Assembly: GCA_964573885.1 (NCBI GenBank)
Contig: CAZNLL010000003.1
Location: 1 to 64,000 of the forward strand
Direction of reading: 5' to 3'
Length of the DNA stretch: 64,000 nucleotides
Origin: CAZNLL01 sp964573885
GTDB taxonomy: Bacteria; Desulfobacterota; DSM-4660; Desulfatiglandales; Desulfatiglandaceae
Made by a program: the position numbers and the translations under genes
Notes under the pieces: model-generated
Seen by the model: only the letters and a program-made list of their open reading frames with translations
Databases searched by the model: none
What the model was told of the DNA's origin: nothing
Shown: piece by piece, positions 59,630 to 64,000 of the stretch
Layout: each line of letters starts with the position of its first letter
How positions within the stretch are numbered: position 1 is the stretch's first letter

Positions 59630-60699
59630 TCGTCCTGGGGATAGACACATCCTGTGACGACACCTCTGCCGGGGTGGTGGCCCACGGAACGCGGGTCTTT
59701 TCCAATGTGGTCCACTCTCAGGTCACCCTTCATCACCCCCACGGCGGGGTCGTGCCCGAACTCGCATCCAGGGAACATATCAGAAACATTATGCCCGTGG
59801 TGGAAGAAGCCGTCACCAGGGCCGGTCTCCGGATAGATGACCTGGAAGGCATCGCCGTGACCGTTGGTCCCGGTCTGGTGGGCTCACTCCTGGTGGGGCT
59901 TTATTATGCCAAGGGCTTGGCCTATGCCCTGGGCATCCCCTTGGCGGCCGTGAATCATTTGGAGGGCCATATTCTGTCCATTTTTCTGGAAGAGGAGGTG
60001 CCGGCCTTCCCCTTCGTGGCCCTCACCGTGTCCGGTGGACACACCAGCCTTTACCATGTGAAGGGATACGGCCAATACATTCAGATGGGGCAAACCCTGG
60101 ATGATGCAGCGGGTGAAGCCTTCGACAAGGTGGCCAAGATACTGGGGCTCGGCTATCCTGGAGGGGTGGTGATTGAACACCGGGCCCAGGAGGGTGATGA
60201 AGCAAAAATCCCCTTTCCCAGGGCCTGGTTATCCGACTTTTCCCTCGATTTCAGTTTCAGCGGCCTGAAAACCGCGGTGGCCCTGTACATCAAGAAATGG
60301 CACAAAGGCGGTGTGGAAAATACAGGTGCCGTACTGGCGGATATCGCCGCCTCTTTTCAGGAGGCGGTCATCGACGTTCTGGTCCACAAGGCCATGAAGG
60401 CCACGGCACAGGTAGGGGCCCTGGCCTTGGTGATGGCCGGAGGGGTGGCCTGCAACCAGAGATTGCGGACCCGGCTGCGGGAGGAGGCGCACAAGGACAA
60501 GGTACGGGTCTATTATCCCCGCCCCGAATACTGCACAGACAACGGTGCCATGATCGCGGCAGCAGGTTTCCACCGCCTTTTGGCCGGCGAGCGGGCCGCC
60601 CCCTCCGGTGACGTAAAATCCAAGTACCTCATCTCTGACCTCCCGCCTCTTGGCGCCCCTCCTTCTTATGCCGCCCATGCTTCGAAAAGGAAGATCTAA
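59626..60699 (+). CDS. tsaD: tRNA threonylcarbamoyltransferase TsaD
   Basis: Catalytic subunit for t6A37 synthesis. The 357-residue ASKHA-fold protein has IDTSCDDTSAGVV at the start, the metal histidines His111 and His115 (NHLEGHILS), VSGGHTSLYHV, DDAAGEAFDKVAKILGLGYPGG and MAGGVACNQRLR. Its ATG overlaps the stop of the kinase gene (ATGA), suggesting coupled translation. Confidence 0.96.
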   Translation: MIVLGIDTSCDDTSAGVVAHGTRVFSNVVHSQVTLHHPHGGVVPELASREHIRNIMPVVEEAVTRAGLRIDDLEGIAVTVGPGLVGSLLVGLYYAKGLAYALGIPLAAVNHLEGHILSIFLEEEVPAFPFVALTVSGGHTSLYHVKGYGQYIQMGQTLDDAAGEAFDKVAKILGLGYPGGVVIEHRAQEGDEAKIPFPRAWLSDFSLDFSFSGLKTAVALYIKKWHKGGVENTGAVLADIAASFQEAVIDVLVHKAMKATAQVGALALVMAGGVACNQRLRTRLREEAHKDKVRVYYPRPEYCTDNGAMIAAAGFHRLLAGERAAPSGDVKSKYLISDLPPLGAPPSYAAHASKRKI

Positions 60700-60869
60700 T
60701 CCCCCGGATAATCCGGAAAAACCCCAGGGCCACCCATCCAAAAGAAGTGGTGAAAAGGTTTTATAGATGCTAGAATTAAAAGTTTGGTTATTAATGGCTG
60801 CCCCATCCCCGGGCGTGTTTTCCCGGAGAGGGAGATCCTTTGCCAAACATCGGATAAGGTCTACACGCT

Positions 60870-61388
60870 TTGAAACTGTCCAGGCAGATCAAGTATTATT
60901 ACCTGCGATTCATCCGCCTCAGGGGCGAGCCTCATGAACTGGCCTTGGGCCTGGGCTTGGGTGTCTTTTGCGGAATGCTGCCCATCCTCCCCTTTCAAAC
61001 AGCCCTGGCCGTTACCCTGGCCCTCCTTTTTAGAGGCAGCAAAATCACTGCGGCCCTGGGGACCTGGATCAGCAACCCCTTGAACTGGTACTTCATTTAT
61101 TACTACAGCTATAAGATCGGCGGATTTCTCCTGGGGCTTCCCGAAAAAAACGCGGTGGTGACATCCATCATGGAGGCCGTCCGCTCCGGCGAGGAGTTTT
61201 TGACCATCGTGGCGAAGATCCTTGGGGCCGGCGGATGTATGGCGGCGGCCTTTCTCCTGGGTGGATTCCTGATGGGCCTTGTGGTGGCGCCCCCCTTTTA
61301 TTTTATTTTTCTTCACTTCTTCAGGCGTCTGAGAACCTGGCGCCAATTAAGAAAGGCCCGGCGGAACGGGCTTTTGGAAGAGCCATGA
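60870..61388 (+). CDS. DUF2062 family membrane protein
   Basis: A 172-residue membrane protein with three to four hydrophobic segments. The segment EPHELALGLGLGVFCGMLPI and the later WISNPLNWYFIYYYSYKIG are DUF2062 signatures. Function unknown; often encoded near glycosyltransferase or ribosome genes. Start TTG 60870. Its stop overlaps the rsmA start (ATGA at 61385-61388). Confidence 0.88.
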   Translation: MKLSRQIKYYYLRFIRLRGEPHELALGLGLGVFCGMLPILPFQTALAVTLALLFRGSKITAALGTWISNPLNWYFIYYYSYKIGGFLLGLPEKNAVVTSIMEAVRSGEEFLTIVAKILGAGGCMAAAFLLGGFLMGLVVAPPFYFIFLHFFRRLRTWRQLRKARRNGLLEEP

Positions 61389-62230
61389 ACACGGGCCCGG
61401 CATTCCGACCAAAAAGGCGCTTCGCCCAGCATTTCCTCGTTAAAGAGAAGGTCATCCATAAGATCATTGTCAGGGCAGGACTTGATCCCTCGGACGTGGT
61501 CCTGGAGATAGGCCCGGGGCAGGGGGCTCTGACCCTCCCCCTAGCCCGGCGGGTGGAGCGGGTCATCGCCGTGGAAAGGGACAGGACCCTCATAGGCCCT
61601 CTTGAAGAAAGACTTTCCCGGGGCGGCATCACCAACGTGACCGTCATCAATCATGACATCCTCGCATGGGACTTCCGGAACCTGGGCTTTCCCTCAAAAA
61701 GAATTCGGGTTATGGGAAACCTTCCCTACAATATATCCTCTCCCGTTCTTGAAAAACTCATCCATTACAGGGCCCTTTTTAAAAAGGCGGTGCTCATGTT
61801 TCAGGCGGAGGTCGCTCAAAGGCTGACCGCCGCACCGGGCAACAAGTCATATGGGGCCCTTACCCTCTTGGTTGGATTCCACGCCCGGTCCGCAATGCTT
61901 TTCCAGGTGCCCCGGGAGGCCTTTTATCCCAGGCCCAAGGTGGACTCCATGGTGGTGGAACTGGATTTTGAAAGTCCCTACCCCAGCTCTTCGGCCCTGC
62001 AAGCCCCTTTCAAGGCGGTGGTCAAGGGGGCCTTCTCCCATCGAAGGAAAACCCTGGCCAATGCCCTTAAAAACGCCCTTCCCCGCGAGGACCTGGAAAC
62101 CCTCCACAAGGCCTTTGAGGATTGCGGCATCGACCCCGGAAGGCGGGCGGAAACCTTGCATATGGATCAATTTATGTGCCTCGCCAGAGCTCTTGTGTTG
62201 ACAAAAGAAGGATTAAAAGATAATGATTAA
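61385..62230 (+). CDS. rsmA: 16S rRNA dimethyladenosine transferase
   Basis: Methylates A1518 and A1519 of 16S rRNA during 30S maturation. The 281-residue protein has FAQHFLV (about 14-20), SAM-binding VLEIGPGQGALT, the catalytic GNLPYNIS motif and FSHRRKTLANAL. Start ATG 61385 overlaps the DUF2062 stop; the open frame upstream has no homology. Confidence 0.95.
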   Translation: MNTGPAFRPKRRFAQHFLVKEKVIHKIIVRAGLDPSDVVLEIGPGQGALTLPLARRVERVIAVERDRTLIGPLEERLSRGGITNVTVINHDILAWDFRNLGFPSKRIRVMGNLPYNISSPVLEKLIHYRALFKKAVLMFQAEVAQRLTAAPGNKSYGALTLLVGFHARSAMLFQVPREAFYPRPKVDSMVVELDFESPYPSSSALQAPFKAVVKGAFSHRRKTLANALKNALPREDLETLHKAFEDCGIDPGRRAETLHMDQFMCLARALVLTKEGLKDND

Positions 62231-62274
62231 TATTTTTGTCTTGATAGATTATACCCGAACGAAACGAGGTCCCC

Positions 62275-63123
62275 ATGGAAATCATAGAGACTGTTCAGGA
62301 GATGCAGCAACGCTCTGAGATGCTCAGGTCAAAAGGCGTCACCCTGGCCTTGGTTCCCACCATGGGTTTCCTCCACGAAGGCCATCTGTCCCTCATGCGG
62401 GTGGGCAAAAGGCATGCGGACAAGCTGATCATAAGCATCTTTGTGAATCCCACCCAGTTCGGGCCCACTGAGGACTATGCCGAGTACCCCAGAGATATGG
62501 AGGGGGACCTGGAAAAGGCCCAGTCTGTGGGGGTAGACATGGTCTTCTCTCCCAGCGTTGAGGAGATGTACCCCCAGGAATTTCAGACCAAGGTAAGCGT
62601 AGCGGAAGTGACCCGCCACCTCTGCGGACTTGCAAGACCGGGGCATTTTGACGGGGTCACCACCGTTGTGGCCAAGCTTTTTCATATCACCAAGCCCCAT
62701 ATCGCGGTCTTCGGGCAAAAGGACTACCAGCAGTTGACCGTAATCAGCCGGATGGTCATGGACCTGAATATGGATATCCAGATTATCGGGGCACCCACAG
62801 TGAGAGAGCCCGCCGGATTGGCCATGAGTTCCCGGAATGCCTATCTCAGTCCCGAAGAAAGAGAATCCGCTTTGTGCCTCAAGAAATCCTTGGACCTGGC
62901 CGAGCAGATGTTCCAACAAGGGGAAAGAGATGCCCTAAAGATCAAGGGTGCGGTTGAAGCCTTCATCAAAAAGCATCCCTTCACCGAGATAGAATACGTC
63001 AACCTCTGTGATCCCACCCTCCTCAACGACTTGCAAAAACTGGGGGATGAAAACCTCCTTGCCTTGGCCGTACGGGTGGGTAAAACACGCTTAATCGATA
63101 ACTGCGTGCTTCGAAAGCGTTGA
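62275..63123 (+). CDS. panC: Pantothenate synthetase
   Basis: ATP-dependent condensation of pantoate with beta-alanine. The 282-residue protein has PTMGFLHEGHLSLM with the HIGH-like HEGH, FVNPTQFGPTEDYAEYPR, FGQKDYQQL and SSRNAYLS. ATG 62275 follows ACGAGG. panB and panD are not in the window. Confidence 0.96.
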   Translation: MEIIETVQEMQQRSEMLRSKGVTLALVPTMGFLHEGHLSLMRVGKRHADKLIISIFVNPTQFGPTEDYAEYPRDMEGDLEKAQSVGVDMVFSPSVEEMYPQEFQTKVSVAEVTRHLCGLARPGHFDGVTTVVAKLFHITKPHIAVFGQKDYQQLTVISRMVMDLNMDIQIIGAPTVREPAGLAMSSRNAYLSPEERESALCLKKSLDLAEQMFQQGERDALKIKGAVEAFIKKHPFTEIEYVNLCDPTLLNDLQKLGDENLLALAVRVGKTRLIDNCVLRKR

Positions 63124-63168
63124 CCCGGTAACATCCCGGACATATGTCTAAATGAAAAGGAGTCTGTT

Positions 63169-64000
63169 ATGAAAACATCCAATTTTCTCTTTACTTCAGA
63201 ATCGGTGACCGAGGGTCACCCTGACAAAATTTCCGATCAGATCTCCGATCACATCCTGGACAAGATGATCGAGCAGGATCCCACATCCAGGGTGGCCTGC
63301 GAAACCCTGGTCACCACGGGCATGGCCATCATTGCCGGAGAAATCACCACCTCTGCCTATGTAGACATGCCCGAGGTGGTGAGAGAGACCATCAAAGACA
63401 TCGGTTACAGTAACTCCTCTATGGGTTTCGATTGGGAGACCTGTGCCGTGCTTTCTTCAATAGATAAGCAATCCCCTGACATCGCCATGGGGGTCAATGG
63501 AAAAGGCCTCTTCAAAGAGCAAGGCGCGGGAGATCAAGGGCTCATGTTCGGGTATGCCTGCAAAGACACCCCCACCTATATGCCCATGCCCATCTACCTG
63601 GCCCATCGTCTCACCAGGAGATTGGCCCATGTGAGAAAATCGGGGCAACTTCCCTGGCTCAGACCGGACGGAAAATCACAGGTCACAGTGGGATACGTGG
63701 ACGGCAAGCCCTCCAGGATCCATACCGTGGTTATCGCCGCCCAGCATGAGCCGGATGTGGATTACGACACCCTCAAGGAGGCCATCATCGAACAGGTGGT
63801 CAACGAGATCATCCCCCGGGAAATGCTGGACGACAACACCCAGTATTTTATCAACACCACCGGCCGCTTCGTGGTAGGCGGCCCCTTAGGGGACTGCGGC
63901 CTCACCGGCCGCAAGATCATTATGGACACCTACGGCGGATTTGGGTATCACGGCGGCGGCGCCTTTTCCGGCAAGGATCCTTCCAAGGTGGACCGGAGCG
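63169..64000 (+). CDS. metK: S-adenosylmethionine synthetase (3' truncated)
   Basis: Makes AdoMet from methionine and ATP, the cofactor of the radical SAM and methyl-transfer enzymes seen in this window. The first 277 codons are present: FTSESVTEGHPDKISDQISD, GNGKGLFKEQGAGDQGLMFGYA-like loop (GAGDQGLMFGY), FVVGGPLGDCGLTGRKI and GGGAFSGKDPSKVDRS at the window edge. ATG 63169 follows AAAGGAG. No SAM riboswitch fits into the 45 bases between panC and metK. Confidence 0.95.
   Translation, partial: MKTSNFLFTSESVTEGHPDKISDQISDHILDKMIEQDPTSRVACETLVTTGMAIIAGEITTSAYVDMPEVVRETIKDIGYSNSSMGFDWETCAVLSSIDKQSPDIAMGVNGKGLFKEQGAGDQGLMFGYACKDTPTYMPMPIYLAHRLTRRLAHVRKSGQLPWLRPDGKSQVTVGYVDGKPSRIHTVVIAAQHEPDVDYDTLKEAIIEQVVNEIIPREMLDDNTQYFINTTGRFVVGGPLGDCGLTGRKIIMDTYGGFGYHGGGAFSGKDPSKVDRS

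Overview
This 64 kb window looks like a chromosomal core region of an anaerobic or microaerophilic delta-proteobacterium (Desulfobacterota-like). The evidence is the gene content: an IorAB 2-oxoacid:ferredoxin oxidoreductase, an HdrD-like Fe-S protein, a DUF169 protein, LarB/LarC, an oxygen-independent PflX-type radical SAM enzyme, CHASE2 signalling proteins, short QueG and ThiC forms, and EF-P with its lysine ligase EpmA. Assignment is by gene families only; no rRNA or taxonomic marker search was possible. I found no rRNA, tRNA, CRISPR array, insertion sequence or prophage gene.

Layout. 1-9.4 kb: methionine aminopeptidase with an N-terminal SEC-C motif (5' end outside the window), queG, a minus-strand group (Fe-S flavodoxin-like protein, DUF169, larC, HdrD-like protein, alpha/beta hydrolase), then small proteins, a cyclic-nucleotide-binding protein and a PflX-like radical SAM protein. 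9.5-12.3 kb: a divergent SpeD-like protein and an orphan GAF-PilB ATPase. 12.3-17.8 kb: a 740-bp gene-free stretch rich in hairpins, then trpB2, a small four-cysteine protein, iorA, iorB and a MocA-like nucleotidyltransferase, which probably act together on indole, indolepyruvate or other aromatic 2-oxoacids. 17.8-32 kb: dnaE, a degenerate histidine kinase, rarA, a zinc-finger J-domain protein, epmA-efp, larB, a B12-binding radical SAM protein and dtd, with two decayed gene remnants (nitroreductase, acyl-CoA ligase). 32-37 kb: CHASE2 adenylate cyclase, thiD, thiC.

37-41.6 kb is the classical minus-strand block mnmE-jag-yidC-yidD-rnpA-rpmH, which in many bacteria lies next to the replication origin. 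It is followed by a 520-bp intergenic region holding a 278-bp inverted-repeat element with a perfect DnaA box and a near-match at roughly mirrored positions. From there almost everything runs on the plus strand: mreBCD-mrdA-rodA (rod shape and peptidoglycan), one reversed HD gene, yjbQ, phoH-pgpH-ybeY (ribosome/RNA quality and cyclic-dinucleotide hydrolysis), pdxJ-acpS-CBS, tsaE-lysC-comEA-like, a CHASE2 Ser/Thr kinase, tsaD, DUF2062-rsmA, panC and metK (3' end outside the window).

Most of the window is ordinary housekeeping DNA. The parts that deserve a second look are the rpmH/mreB inverted repeat and possible origin, the fatty-acid-type TetR operator left in front of an acyl-CoA ligase remnant, the histidine kinase that has lost its phospho-acceptor histidine, and the structured region ahead of the trpB2-iorAB cluster.
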